NCBI GenBank assembly: GCA_020638655.1
Contig: JACKIC010000010.1
Span: 90,604-154,603 of the forward strand
DNA from: Planctomycetota bacterium
Lineage (GTDB): Bacteria; Planctomycetota; UBA1135; UBA2386
Direction of reading: 5' to 3'
DNA length: 64,000 nt
This document shows, in pieces, positions 43,039 through 51,404 of the stretch; position 1 is the stretch's first letter; every line of letters starts with the position of its first letter. Made by a program: the position numbers and the translations under genes. Under the pieces are notes generated by a model that saw only the letters and a list, made by a program, of their open reading frames with translations, did not search any database and had not been told where the DNA came from.

Positions 43039-44472
43039 TCAACGGGCCGCCGCGGTCACGGCCACGGGCTCGTCGCCGCCGCCGAGGGCCTTGAACACCG
43101 CGATCAGCTCGGTGGCCACGGTGGCATCGCTGCTGGCGAGGTCGTCCTCGATCGTGGCGACGATGCGCTCGCTGTCGAGCACGGTCTGGAAGTCGCTGAG
43201 CCCCTCGCTGTACTGGGCTTGCGCCAGCGTCACCGCCCGGCGGGCTTCGGTGGCGGCGCGCTCGAGCGCGTCGCGCCGCGCCTGTTCGCGCACGAACCGT
43301 GTCATCGCGTTCTCGGCCTCTTCGATGGCCAGCAGCACGGTCTGTTCGTAGGCGATCTGCGCGGCCTCGGCGCTGGCCTGCAGCGACGCGATGCGGTTCT
43401 TGAGCCGGCCGCCGTCGAACAGGTTCCAGCGCACCGAGGGACCGAAGCCCACGACCTGGCTGTCGCCGTCGAGCAGGTGTTTGCCGCCGTCCGAGGCGAA
43501 CCCGAACGTGCCCGACAGGGTGAACCGCGGATAGCGGTCGGCCTCGGCGACGCCGATGCGCGCGACCTCCGCGGCGAGGCGCCGTTCGGCGGCGCGCACG
43601 TCCGGCCGCCGGCGCAGCAGGTCGACGGGCGTGCCGACGGCGACGGTCGCGGGCAGGTGCGGCAGGGCGCCGCCGTCGCCGAGCTCTACCGGCAGGTCGC
43701 CCGGCGCCCGACCGAGCAGCACCGCGATGCGGTTGCTGGCCGCGCTGGTGGCGGCCTGCAGCTGCGGCAGGCGCGAGCGCGTGGTCTCGACGTTGGTCGA
43801 GGCCTGGGCGACGTCGCGCTCGCGCACGAGCCCCGCGGCCTGCCGCGCGCGCACCAGCTCGAGCGTGCGCTGCTGCAGCTGCAGGTTCTCGTTGGCGAGC
43901 TGCAGGCGGCGCTGCGCGGCGCGCAGGTCGACGTAGGCGCGGGCCACTTCCGCGGCGACGGAGAGCGCCGCGGCGTGCACGTCGAGGGCGCTGGCGTCGA
44001 GGTCGCGATCGGCGGCCTCGACCGAGCGGCGCACGCGGCCCCACAGGTCGAGTTCCCACGCGGCGTCGAAGCCGACGGAGTGGATCTCGGTGCTCGGGAT
44101 GAAGGCGCCGAACGGGGTGTTCAGGCTCTCCTCGCGGTGTTCGTAGGCGCCGCGCGCGTCGAGCGTCGGCCAGGCGCCCGCGGCGGCCACGCCGCGCAGG
44201 GCCCGCGCCGCCTGCAGGCGCACCAGGCCGGCGCGCAGATCGAGGTTCTGCCGCAGCGCCAGATCGACGAGTTGCGTCAGCAGCGGGTCGTCGCAACGCT
44301 GCCACCACGCCAGGTCTTCGGCCGCGCCGTCGGCGAGGCCGGCCTCGCGCGGCTGCGACCAGGTGTCGGGCAGCTGCAGCTCGGGGGCCACGTAGTCGGG
44401 GCCGACGGTGGTGCAGGCGGCGCCGAGCAGCGCCAGCCAGGGCAGGTGACGGCCGATCAGGGTGCGTTTCAT
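43039..44472 (-). CDS. RND efflux outer-membrane lipoprotein (NodT/OprM family)
   Basis: 477 residues; lipobox LLGAAC makes Cys20 the probable lipid anchor. TTVGPDYVAPEL is the family's opening signature. Two helical repeats carry the usual ARAYVDLRAAQRRLQLANENL and YEQTVLLAIEEAENAM segments. The protein forms the outer-membrane duct of a tripartite pump. Its ATG overlaps the inner-membrane transporter's stop by one base (TGATG), so the operon order is adaptor, pump, duct. Confidence 0.93.
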   Translation of the reverse strand: MKRTLIGRHLPWLALLGAACTTVGPDYVAPELQLPDTWSQPREAGLADGAAEDLAWWQRCDDPLLTQLVDLALRQNLDLRAGLVRLQAARALRGVAAAGAWPTLDARGAYEHREESLNTPFGAFIPSTEIHSVGFDAAWELDLWGRVRRSVEAADRDLDASALDVHAAALSVAAEVARAYVDLRAAQRRLQLANENLQLQQRTLELVRARQAAGLVRERDVAQASTNVETTRSRLPQLQAATSAASNRIAVLLGRAPGDLPVELGDGGALPHLPATVAVGTPVDLLRRRPDVRAAERRLAAEVARIGVAEADRYPRFTLSGTFGFASDGGKHLLDGDSQVVGFGPSVRWNLFDGGRLKNRIASLQASAEAAQIAYEQTVLLAIEEAENAMTRFVREQARRDALERAATEARRAVTLAQAQYSEGLSDFQTVLDSERIVATIEDDLASSDATVATELIAVFKALGGGDEPVAVTAAAR

Positions 44473-47400
44473 CAGGCGAACTCCGCGGTCGGTTGCAGCG
44501 CTTCCTCACCGGCATCGAACGCCGCTGCGCGCTCGGCGGCGCGGCGGTGATCGGCCGCGAACAGCAGGTAGAAGACCGGCACGACGAACAGCGTGAACAG
44601 CGTGCCCAGGCACATGCCGGCGACCAGCACGATGCCGATGCTGTTGCGCGCCATCGCGCCCGGCCCGGTGACGAACACCAGCGGCAGGTGGCCGAAGATG
44701 GTCGCCGCCGTGGTCATCAGCACGGGACGCAGGCGCGTCGCCGCGGCCTCGCGCAGCGCCGCGAGCTTGGCCTGACCGCGCCGCTGCAGCGTGTTGGCGA
44801 ACTCGACGATCAGGATGCCGTTCTTCGCGATCAGGCCGACCAACGTGATCAGCCCGACCTGCGAGTAGACGTTGACCGTCGTCTTCTCCATGTACGAGAA
44901 CAGCAGCGCTCCGGTGATCGCGAGCGGCACCGAGCCGAGCAGCACGATCAGCGGGTCGCGGAAGCTGCGGAACTGCGCCGCGAGCACCAGGTAGACCAGC
45001 AGGATCGCGAAGCCGAGTGTGGTCACCAGCGACGAGCCCTCGTGGCGGATCTGACGCGATTCGCCGGCGTAGTCGATGGTCACGTCGGGGCCGGCGTTCT
45101 TGCGCGCGGCGGCCTCGAGCACCGCGAGCCCTTCCTCCTTGGTCACGCCCGGCTGCACGCCGCCGTAGATCTTGACCGCGTTGCGCTGCTGGAAGCGGTT
45201 CAGCGTGCGCGGCGCGGCGACCGCCTCGATCGACGTGAACGCCGAGACCGGCACCAGGTCGCCGCGCGGCGTCTTGATCTTGAGGTCGAGCAGCGGACCG
45301 ACGGTCGCGCGGTCCTCGCGGCCGATCTGCGGGATCACCTTGTAGCTGCGATCGAAGAAGTTGAAGCGGTTGACGTAGCCGCCGCCGAGCAGCGCGCCGA
45401 GCTCGCGGCCGACGCTCTGCAGGTCCATGCCGAGGTCGGCGACGCGCTCGCGGTCGATGCGCACGCGGGCCTCGGGGCGGTCGATCTTGAGGTTGGTGTC
45501 GACGTACTGGAACTTGCCGCTCTTGAAGCCGGCGTCCATGACCGCGTGCGTCGTCTGCAGCAGGTCCTCGAGCGGCTGCGAGCTCTGCAGCACCAGCTCG
45601 ACGTCGAACTGGCCCGACGTCGGCAGCGGCGGGTCGAGCCGCGGGTAGGCGGTGACGCCCGTCACCTGGGAGACCATGCCGAACAGCTGCGGCCAGATCT
45701 CGGTGGTGGAGCGGTTTCGCTCCTGCCAGTCCTTGGCGACCATGCCGCCGAAGCCGCCCCAGTTGGCGACCAGCGACCACATGAACTTGGCCTCGTCCAG
45801 CGTCCGGATCTTGGCGGCGACCTCGCGCGAGGCGGCGTCGACGGCCTCGAGGGTCGCGTCGGGCGCGACCTCGAAGAACATGCTGATGTGGCTCTGGTCC
45901 TCGATCGGCGCCAGTTCGCGGCGCGATTCGGTGTAGAGCGGCACCGCTGCGGCGGCCACGAACACGGCCGTCGCGACGATCGCCCAGCGGATCGACAGCG
46001 CGCCGTCGAGCGCGCGCTCGTAGAGCCTGCGCACCCTGGCGAAGCCGGCGTCCACCCAGCGCGTCAGCAGCGGTTGCTTGTCGTGCGGGCTGACGAACCA
46101 CGCGCTCATGATCGGCGACAGCGTGATCGCGACCATGCCCGAGACCAGCACCGCGGCGGCGAGCGTGATCGCGAACTCGAGGAACAGCGCGCCGGTGAGG
46201 CCGCCCTGGAAGCCGATCGGCGTGTAGACCGCGGCGAGCGTGATCGTCATCGCGATGATCGGGCCGACCAGTTCGCGCGCGGCCTCGGCGGCCGCCGCGA
46301 GCCGGGTCTTGCCCATGCGCACGTGGCGCTCGACGTTCTCGACCACGACGATCGCGTCGTCGACGACGAGGCCGACCGAGAGCACGATCGCGAGGATCGT
46401 CAGCAGGTTCAGCGAGAAGCCGAACGCCGCCATCACCACCGCCGCGCCGATCAGGGAGACCGGCATCGCGACCAGCGGCACCAGCGCGGTGCGCACGGAG
46501 CCCAGGAACAGGAACACGATCAGGCCGACGATGCCGATCGTCTCGACCAGCGTCTTGCTGATCTCGGCGAGCGCGTCGCGCATGAACTTGGTGCCGTCGT
46601 AGGCGAGGTGCATCTCGAGCTCGGCCGGCAGCTTGGTGCGCAGGCGGTCCATCTCGGCGACCAGCTCCTTCTGCACGTCGATCTCGTTGGCGCCGACGAG
46701 CGGCCACACACCGAGGTAGACCGCGGGGTGGTCGTTGTACTTCGCCATGAAGTCGGGCTCCTCGGCGCCGAGCTCGACCTTGGCGACGTCGCTGAGGCGC
46801 ACGATCGCGCCGCCGCGGTCGGTGACGATCAGCTGCGCGAACTCCTCGACCGAGCGCAGGTCGGTGTCGGCGAGCAGGTTGACCTGCACCAGGTTGCCCT
46901 TGGTCTGGCCGACCGCGGCGAGGTAGTTGTTGCGCTGGATCGCGGCGTAGACGTCGCCGGGGGCCAGGTTCAGCGCCGCGAGCTTGTCGGGGTCGATCCA
47001 GACGCGCATCGCGATCGGCCGCCCGGCCTCGACGGTGACGCGCTGCACGCCCTGGACCGTCGACAGCTGCGGCTGCACGTTGCGGGTCAGGTAGTCGGTG
47101 ATCTGCGCGAGGCTGCGCTGCTCGGACGTGAAGCTCAGGTAGAACGACGCATACGGGCGGTCGGCGCGCTGCACATCGACCATCGGCGGCTCGGCCTCGG
47201 TCGGCAGCTCGCTGCGCACCTGCTGCAGGCGCGCCGTGACCTCGGCGAGCGCGCGCGTGGTGTCGTAACCCAACTCGAGCCGGATCGTCACCATGCTGAC
47301 GCCCTGGCGGCTCTCGGACTCGATGTGGTCGATGCCGCCGATCGCCGACACGGCACGTTCGATCGGCGTGGTCAGGAAGCCGCGCACGGTCTCGGCGCTC

Positions 47401-47564
47401 GCGCCCGTGTAGACCGTGGTGATGATGACCGAAGCGCTGTCGAGCTTCGGATACTGCTGCACGGGCAGCGAGGTCGCCACGCGCACGCCGACGAGGACGA
47501 GCACGAGGTTGACGACCAGAGCCAGCACGGGGTGCCGGACGAACACGTCGGTGATCGAGCGCAT
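44472..47564 (-). CDS. RND-family multidrug efflux pump (HAE1 / AcrB-like)
   Basis: 1030 residues, the usual length, with GAGG eight bases before the ATG. The MRSITDVFVRHPVLALVVNLVLVL start, first periplasmic domain (QQYPKLDSASVIITTVYTGA), twelve transmembrane helices, and the central VGLVVDDAIVVVENVERH motif with the paired Asp residues of the proton relay are all present. A second hydrophobic block ends with LIAKNGILIVEFANTL. It extrudes hydrophobic drugs or dyes using the proton gradient. Second gene of the efflux operon, seven bases after the adaptor gene. Confidence 0.95.
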   Translation of the reverse strand: MRSITDVFVRHPVLALVVNLVLVLVGVRVATSLPVQQYPKLDSASVIITTVYTGASAETVRGFLTTPIERAVSAIGGIDHIESESRQGVSMVTIRLELGYDTTRALAEVTARLQQVRSELPTEAEPPMVDVQRADRPYASFYLSFTSEQRSLAQITDYLTRNVQPQLSTVQGVQRVTVEAGRPIAMRVWIDPDKLAALNLAPGDVYAAIQRNNYLAAVGQTKGNLVQVNLLADTDLRSVEEFAQLIVTDRGGAIVRLSDVAKVELGAEEPDFMAKYNDHPAVYLGVWPLVGANEIDVQKELVAEMDRLRTKLPAELEMHLAYDGTKFMRDALAEISKTLVETIGIVGLIVFLFLGSVRTALVPLVAMPVSLIGAAVVMAAFGFSLNLLTILAIVLSVGLVVDDAIVVVENVERHVRMGKTRLAAAAEAARELVGPIIAMTITLAAVYTPIGFQGGLTGALFLEFAITLAAAVLVSGMVAITLSPIMSAWFVSPHDKQPLLTRWVDAGFARVRRLYERALDGALSIRWAIVATAVFVAAAAVPLYTESRRELAPIEDQSHISMFFEVAPDATLEAVDAASREVAAKIRTLDEAKFMWSLVANWGGFGGMVAKDWQERNRSTTEIWPQLFGMVSQVTGVTAYPRLDPPLPTSGQFDVELVLQSSQPLEDLLQTTHAVMDAGFKSGKFQYVDTNLKIDRPEARVRIDRERVADLGMDLQSVGRELGALLGGGYVNRFNFFDRSYKVIPQIGREDRATVGPLLDLKIKTPRGDLVPVSAFTSIEAVAAPRTLNRFQQRNAVKIYGGVQPGVTKEEGLAVLEAAARKNAGPDVTIDYAGESRQIRHEGSSLVTTLGFAILLVYLVLAAQFRSFRDPLIVLLGSVPLAITGALLFSYMEKTTVNVYSQVGLITLVGLIAKNGILIVEFANTLQRRGQAKLAALREAAATRLRPVLMTTAATIFGHLPLVFVTGPGAMARNSIGIVLVAGMCLGTLFTLFVVPVFYLLFAADHRRAAERAAAFDAGEEALQPTAEFA

Positions 47565-47571
47565 CGTGGCC

Positions 47572-48708
47572 TCAGTTCCCCGAGCCGTGGGTTGCGGCGG
47601 TCTGCTCGTGCGGCAGGGTGACGAGCATGCCGGGGTACTTGATCTTGAAGGAGCCGTCGGCCGCGACCTTCTCGCCGGCCTGCAGCCCGCTCTCGACGAC
47701 GACCTCGTCGCCGAGCACCGTGCCACTCGCGACGCTGCGCGGCTGGGCGCGCAGATTGCCCTTGCCGTCGTCCTGGAGCACCCAGACGCTGCTGCCGTCG
47801 GGGCCGCGGCGCAGGGCGCTGACCGGAACGACGGCGACCTGGCGCTCCGCCGCCACCGGCACGCGCACGCGCACCGAGGCGCCGGGCTGCGGCAGCGGAT
47901 CGACCCCGCGCAGTTCGGCGCGGATCCAGGTGTTGCGCGTGTTGACGTCGACGCGCGCGTCGAGCGCCACGATCTTGGCCGGCACCGGCGCGCCCTCGGG
48001 CGTGACGACGACCTCGATGGTCGTGTCGACGGCGAGCCGGCGCGCGACCTCCTGCGTCACCGCGAAGTCGATGTGCACGGCGTCGTCGATACCCTGCAGC
48101 GACGCGATCTGCGTGCCCGGCTCGAGGTACTGGCCGATGTGCAGGTCGACGAGGCCGACGCGCGCGCGGAAGGGGGCGCGCAGGCGCTTCTGCTCGAGCT
48201 GCGCCTGCAGGCGGGCGACGTTCGCGTTCGCCATGTCGCGCTCCGCCCGCGCCCGGTCGACGTCGGCGGCCGAGGCGCCCTGCTGCTCGAGGGCGCGCTC
48301 CATGCGGCCGAGCATCGTCTCGGCCAGTCGCGCTTCGGCCTGCAGAGCGGCCAGCTGGGCCTCTTCGACGGCGACGTCGAGTTCGACGAGCAGCTCTCCC
48401 TGCTCGACGACCTGGCCGGTCTCCAGGTGCACCGAGCGCACGGTGCCGGGCAGTTCGTTGCGCAGGGTGATCGAGCGCAGCGCCCGCGCGGTGCCGATCG
48501 CCGTGCTCGTCTGGGTGTAGGGCACCGTGTGCACCGTCGCGCACTCGACCGCGGCGGAGAACTCGGGGGTGGCGGCGGCCTGCGCGGCGGCGGCGTCGAC
48601 CTTGCCACGCTTGTAGTAGATCAGGCCGACCGTGATGCCGGCGACGACTGCGAACAGCAGGATCGTCCCGAGCACCTTGCCGAGCACGGAGGTCTTGGAG
48701 TGGGGCAT
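47572..48708 (-). CDS. RND efflux periplasmic adaptor (membrane fusion protein)
   Basis: 378 residues from MPHSKTSVLG; the frame is open further upstream, but this is the natural start. An N-terminal membrane anchor (VLGTILLFAVVAGITVGLIYY) precedes the biotinyl-lipoyl-like half (IGTARALRSITLRNELPGTV then ETGQVVEQGELLVELD), the alpha hairpin (about 120-180), and the beta-barrel and membrane-proximal parts. It links the pump to the outer-membrane duct. A TetR-type operator lies 24 bases upstream of the start, so the operon is probably repressed by the adjacent regulator. Confidence 0.93.
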   Translation of the reverse strand: MPHSKTSVLGKVLGTILLFAVVAGITVGLIYYKRGKVDAAAAQAAATPEFSAAVECATVHTVPYTQTSTAIGTARALRSITLRNELPGTVRSVHLETGQVVEQGELLVELDVAVEEAQLAALQAEARLAETMLGRMERALEQQGASAADVDRARAERDMANANVARLQAQLEQKRLRAPFRARVGLVDLHIGQYLEPGTQIASLQGIDDAVHIDFAVTQEVARRLAVDTTIEVVVTPEGAPVPAKIVALDARVDVNTRNTWIRAELRGVDPLPQPGASVRVRVPVAAERQVAVVPVSALRRGPDGSSVWVLQDDGKGNLRAQPRSVASGTVLGDEVVVESGLQAGEKVAADGSFKIKYPGMLVTLPHEQTAATHGSGN

Positions 48709-48731
48709 GTTTCGAGAGATGGGAATGTGCG

Positions 48732-48746
48732 TAGACCGGTCGTCTA
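48732..48746. promoter_or_regulatory. TetR-type operator upstream of the efflux operon
   Basis: TAGACCGGTCGTCTA with arms TAGAC and GTCTA. It is nearly the same sequence as the 49612-49629 palindrome in front of the tetR gene, differing by one missing base. It starts 24 bases upstream of the adaptor ATG (48708), where a bound repressor would block transcription or initiation. Confidence 0.65.
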
Positions 48747-48939
48747 GTGGCGTCCGGCAGGGTTGGTGAGCGACGGGTGTGCGGGTTTTCGATCGGGCGG
48801 GCGGGGCCCGATTGCGGCGCCGCTCCACGATGCAGAGCAGTGCCAGACGGATGCGGCTGTCACACCGCGATGGCAGGACGAACGGCGCGCGCGCGGTTCG
48901 ACGGCGAGGCGAGAAAGGTCGGGCGGGACGGGATCTGGG

Positions 48940-49602
48940 TCACTCGGGCGCGCCGAGCAAGGTGTCGAAGACGAAGGTCAGGAAGTCGTTCAAGGGTTCG
49001 ATCGTGCGGTCGATCTGCATGCGGATGGCGGCGCCTTCCCACAGCATCACGAGCACGTTGGCGAGGCGGTCTGCATCGTGCGTCGCGGCGATCTCGCCGG
49101 CGGCCTGGCCCTCGCGGATGACCTGGGCGAGCAGCGCGCTCCAGAGCTGATAACAGCTCCTGACGGCCGCGTGCACCGGTTCGCTGAGGTTGCCGGTCTC
49201 GAGCGCGAGCTTGGGGATCAGGCACTCGACGGTGGGGCCCTGGGCCGCGCACTCGTCGCGCGTGTGCTCGAACACGGTGCGCAGTCGGCGCACCGGGCTC
49301 AGCTTGCGGTCGCTGAGCACCGGCCGCAGCTCGGCGAGGTACTCGTCGCGCGCGCGCTCGATCAGCACCACGCCGAACTCCTCCTTGCTGCTGAAGTAGT
49401 GGTAGAAGGAGCCCTTGGGCACCCCGGCCTGCTGCAGCACCTCGCTGAGCCCGCAGCCGTTGAAGCCCTTCTTGCCGAACAGTTCGGTGCCGGCTGCGAG
49501 GATGCGTTCGCGGGTGTCGGTGTCGCGCGGCTGCGGGTCGCGTGTCTGCGGGTCGCGCGGCTGGGTGTCGCGGCTCGGGGTATCGCGGTGCGTTGGGTTC
49601 AT
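48940..49602 (-). CDS. TetR-family transcriptional repressor of the RND pump
   Basis: 220 residues from MNPTHRDTPS. Residues 6-30 are five RDxxx pentad repeats. The HTH domain follows (RERILAAGTELFGKKGF then LSEVLQQAGVPKGSFYHYFSSKEEF). The C-terminal ligand domain has CLIPKLALETGN and a hydrophobic core typical of TetR_C families. The palindromic operator at 49612-49629 lies 10 bases upstream, and a near-identical site precedes the efflux operon. It therefore most likely represses itself and the pump until a drug-like ligand binds. Confidence 0.88.
   Translation of the reverse strand: MNPTHRDTPSRDTQPRDPQTRDPQPRDTDTRERILAAGTELFGKKGFNGCGLSEVLQQAGVPKGSFYHYFSSKEEFGVVLIERARDEYLAELRPVLSDRKLSPVRRLRTVFEHTRDECAAQGPTVECLIPKLALETGNLSEPVHAAVRSCYQLWSALLAQVIREGQAAGEIAATHDADRLANVLVMLWEGAAIRMQIDRTIEPLNDFLTFVFDTLLGAPE
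49513..49587. repeat. 15-base tandem repeats at the 5' end of the tetR gene
   Basis: Five imperfect 15-base units encode the RDxxx pentads (RDTPS, RDTQP, RDPQT, RDPQP, RDTDT) at residues 6-30 of the repressor. Gain or loss of units would keep the frame and change the length of the N-terminal arm in front of the DNA-binding domain. Confidence 0.7.
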
Positions 49603-49611
49603 CGGCGCGGA

Positions 49612-49629
49612 ATAGACCGGTCGGTCTAT
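49612..49629. promoter_or_regulatory. TetR-type palindromic operator
   Basis: ATAGACCG GT CGGTCTAT: eight-base perfect arms around a two-base centre, in the intergenic region between the divergent tetR gene and the diiron-protein operon. It lies 10 bases upstream of the tetR ATG. Matches the site at 48732-48746. It could also influence the divergent operon that starts at about 49832. Confidence 0.75.
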
Positions 49630-49831
49630 ACCGGTATCGGTTCGGGCACGCAAGGACTCGAGTCCGATTTCCGGTGCGGGCTCGCCGAACCGGCAGGGTT
49701 TCTTGAGTGCGTCACAACATGCCTGTCGGCAATGGCTTGCACCTGCGTCACCGAGCGCCCATGGCACCGCGGGTTAAGTGCCGGGGGTACCCCGGGGTGA
49801 ACTGGTTTCAGGCCGTACCACACACACCGAC

Positions 49832-50626
49832 ATGCCCACCTTCTGCTCCGGAAACCTCTCTCGACCGATGCTGTTGGGACTCGACGCCGACATCGCGGCG
49901 CTCGAACGGGAAGCCTCGACGCATCCGGCGGTCCATCATCCGTTCCTGCAGCGCTTCGCCCGCGGCGAGCACGCCGATCCGCGGCACGCGATCCGGACCT
50001 ACGCCCGGGAATACAGCGGCTACTCGCGCTGTTTCCCGCAGTATCTCGAGAGCGTGATCGCGCGGCTGCCCGAGGCCCGCCACCGCGAGCTGCTGCTGCA
50101 CAACCTCGAGGAGGAGCGTGGTCATCTCGGCGCGGACGACTGCGAGGCGCTGCGCGCGGTCGGCATCGAGCCGGCGACGGTCGACGGTGTCCCTCATCCG
50201 CAGCTGTTCCGCCGCTTCTGCGCGGCGCTCGGACTCGGGGAAGGTGAGCTGGCCGTCGCCAGCGCCGCGGCGCGCCGCTGGAGCGCGCGCTTCCTGCAGT
50301 TCCTGAACGGCGCGACGCCGGCCCAGGCGGTCGGCGCCCTCGGGCTCGGCACCGAACACGTGGTGCGTCCGATCTACACCCAGCTGCTGCAGGGCATCGC
50401 CGCGCTGCCGGGCCTGCGCCGCGAGGACTACGTGTTCTTCGAGTTGCACTGCCTCGTCGACGACCAGCACCAGCAGGACCTGTTGGCGATCGCGCGCGAC
50501 CTGGCGGCCGCGCCCGGTGGCGTCGCCGAGCTGCGCAGCGGCATGCAGGCGGCACTGCGGTTGCGCCACGAGTTCTGGGACTACCTCGAGCAGTTGTTGA
50601 CGACGCGCCAGGAGGCCTCGGCATGA
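49832..50626 (+). CDS. Heme-oxygenase-like diiron oxidase (HDO) family protein
   Basis: 264 residues from MPTFCSGN; an in-frame ATG at 49868 (MLLGLDAD) is an alternative start, and neither has a clear ribosome site. The all-helical fold is of the TenA/heme-oxygenase type. Candidate metal ligands are Glu95 and His98 (EEERGH), Glu175 (GTEHVV), His206, Asp210 and His213 (ELHCLVDDQH). The HxxxDxxH end pattern matches CADD, SznF, UndA and BesC-type diiron oxygenases rather than heme oxygenase or thiaminase. Its stop overlaps the methyltransferase start (ATGA). It likely activates O2 for N-oxygenation, decarboxylation or C-C cleavage; the substrate is unknown. Confidence 0.8.
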   Translation: MPTFCSGNLSRPMLLGLDADIAALEREASTHPAVHHPFLQRFARGEHADPRHAIRTYAREYSGYSRCFPQYLESVIARLPEARHRELLLHNLEEERGHLGADDCEALRAVGIEPATVDGVPHPQLFRRFCAALGLGEGELAVASAAARRWSARFLQFLNGATPAQAVGALGLGTEHVVRPIYTQLLQGIAALPGLRREDYVFFELHCLVDDQHQQDLLAIARDLAAAPGGVAELRSGMQAALRLRHEFWDYLEQLLTTRQEASA

Positions 50627-51390
50627 GCGCGTCCGCCAGCGTCTCCACCAAGGAGCTCTACGACGCCGCCAGCAACGACTGGCAGCGCACCGCGCCGATC
50701 CTGCTGTCCGACTACACCGCGCGGCCGTTCCTGCTCGAGTGGTGCGCCCCGGTCGACGGGCTCGACGTGCTCGACCTCGGCTGTGGTGAGGGCTACTTCG
50801 CGCGGCAGCTCAAGCAGCGGGGTGCGGCCACGCTGCGCGGCATCGACGTCTCCGCGGAGATGATCCGCGCCGCCGCGCGCCGCGAGGAGCAGGAGGGCCT
50901 CGGCATCGAGTACTCGACCGGCAACGCCACCGACCTCGCCGACCTGCAGGCGCAGAGCTTCGACCTGATCGTCGCGGTGTTCCTGTTCAACTACCTGGAC
51001 CTGCAGCAGACGCGGCACACGATGCGTGAAGTGTTCCGCCTGCTGCGACCGGGGGGGCGGTTCGTGTTCGCGGTGCCGCACCCGTCGCTGCCGTTCCTGT
51101 GCGAGAAGACCGCGCCGTTCTACTTCGACCCCGAGGGCAAGGGCTACTTCAGCGGCCGCGACAGCCAGTTCGAGGGCGCCATCTGGCGCCGCGACGGCAA
51201 GAGCGTGCCGGTGCGTTCGGTGCACAAGAACCTCGAGGACTACTTCGGCGCGCTCGCCGCCGCCGGCTTCGACAAGATGCCGCAGCTCGCCGAGCTGCAC
51301 GCGACCGAGGCACACTTGGAGCTCGATCCGGCCTGGTTCGGCCCGCTGCGCGACAAGCCGCTGCACCTGGCATTCCAACTCGTGAAGTGA
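50623..51390 (+). CDS. Class I SAM-dependent methyltransferase
   Basis: 255 residues. Motif I is VLDLGCGEGYFARQL (about 49-63), then GIDVSAEMIRAA and FDLIVAVFLFNYL. The closing region RPGGRFVFAVPHPSLPFL and an inserted stretch (EKTAPFYFDPEGKGYFSGRD) fit small-molecule methyltransferases of the UbiE/COQ5 class. Overlaps the HDO gene by four bases and ends 14 bases before the Fe(II)/2OG dioxygenase gene, so the three are one operon. Confidence 0.9.
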   Translation: MSASASVSTKELYDAASNDWQRTAPILLSDYTARPFLLEWCAPVDGLDVLDLGCGEGYFARQLKQRGAATLRGIDVSAEMIRAAARREEQEGLGIEYSTGNATDLADLQAQSFDLIVAVFLFNYLDLQQTRHTMREVFRLLRPGGRFVFAVPHPSLPFLCEKTAPFYFDPEGKGYFSGRDSQFEGAIWRRDGKSVPVRSVHKNLEDYFGALAAAGFDKMPQLAELHATEAHLELDPAWFGPLRDKPLHLAFQLVK

Positions 51391-51404
51391 CCTGGAGGAC
51401 GCCC

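Noticed and set aside
44493..47621. A 1042-codon open frame on the plus strand opposite the RND pump gene
   Set aside because: It is an antisense shadow of a full-length, motif-complete pump. High GC keeps the opposite strand open; the peptide is Arg/Asp/His-rich with no domain.
49781..49795. CCGGGG-GTA-CCCCGG hairpin upstream of the HDO gene
   Set aside because: A clear short stem, but it has no T-tract or matching second copy. Too little to call an operator, terminator or riboswitch.
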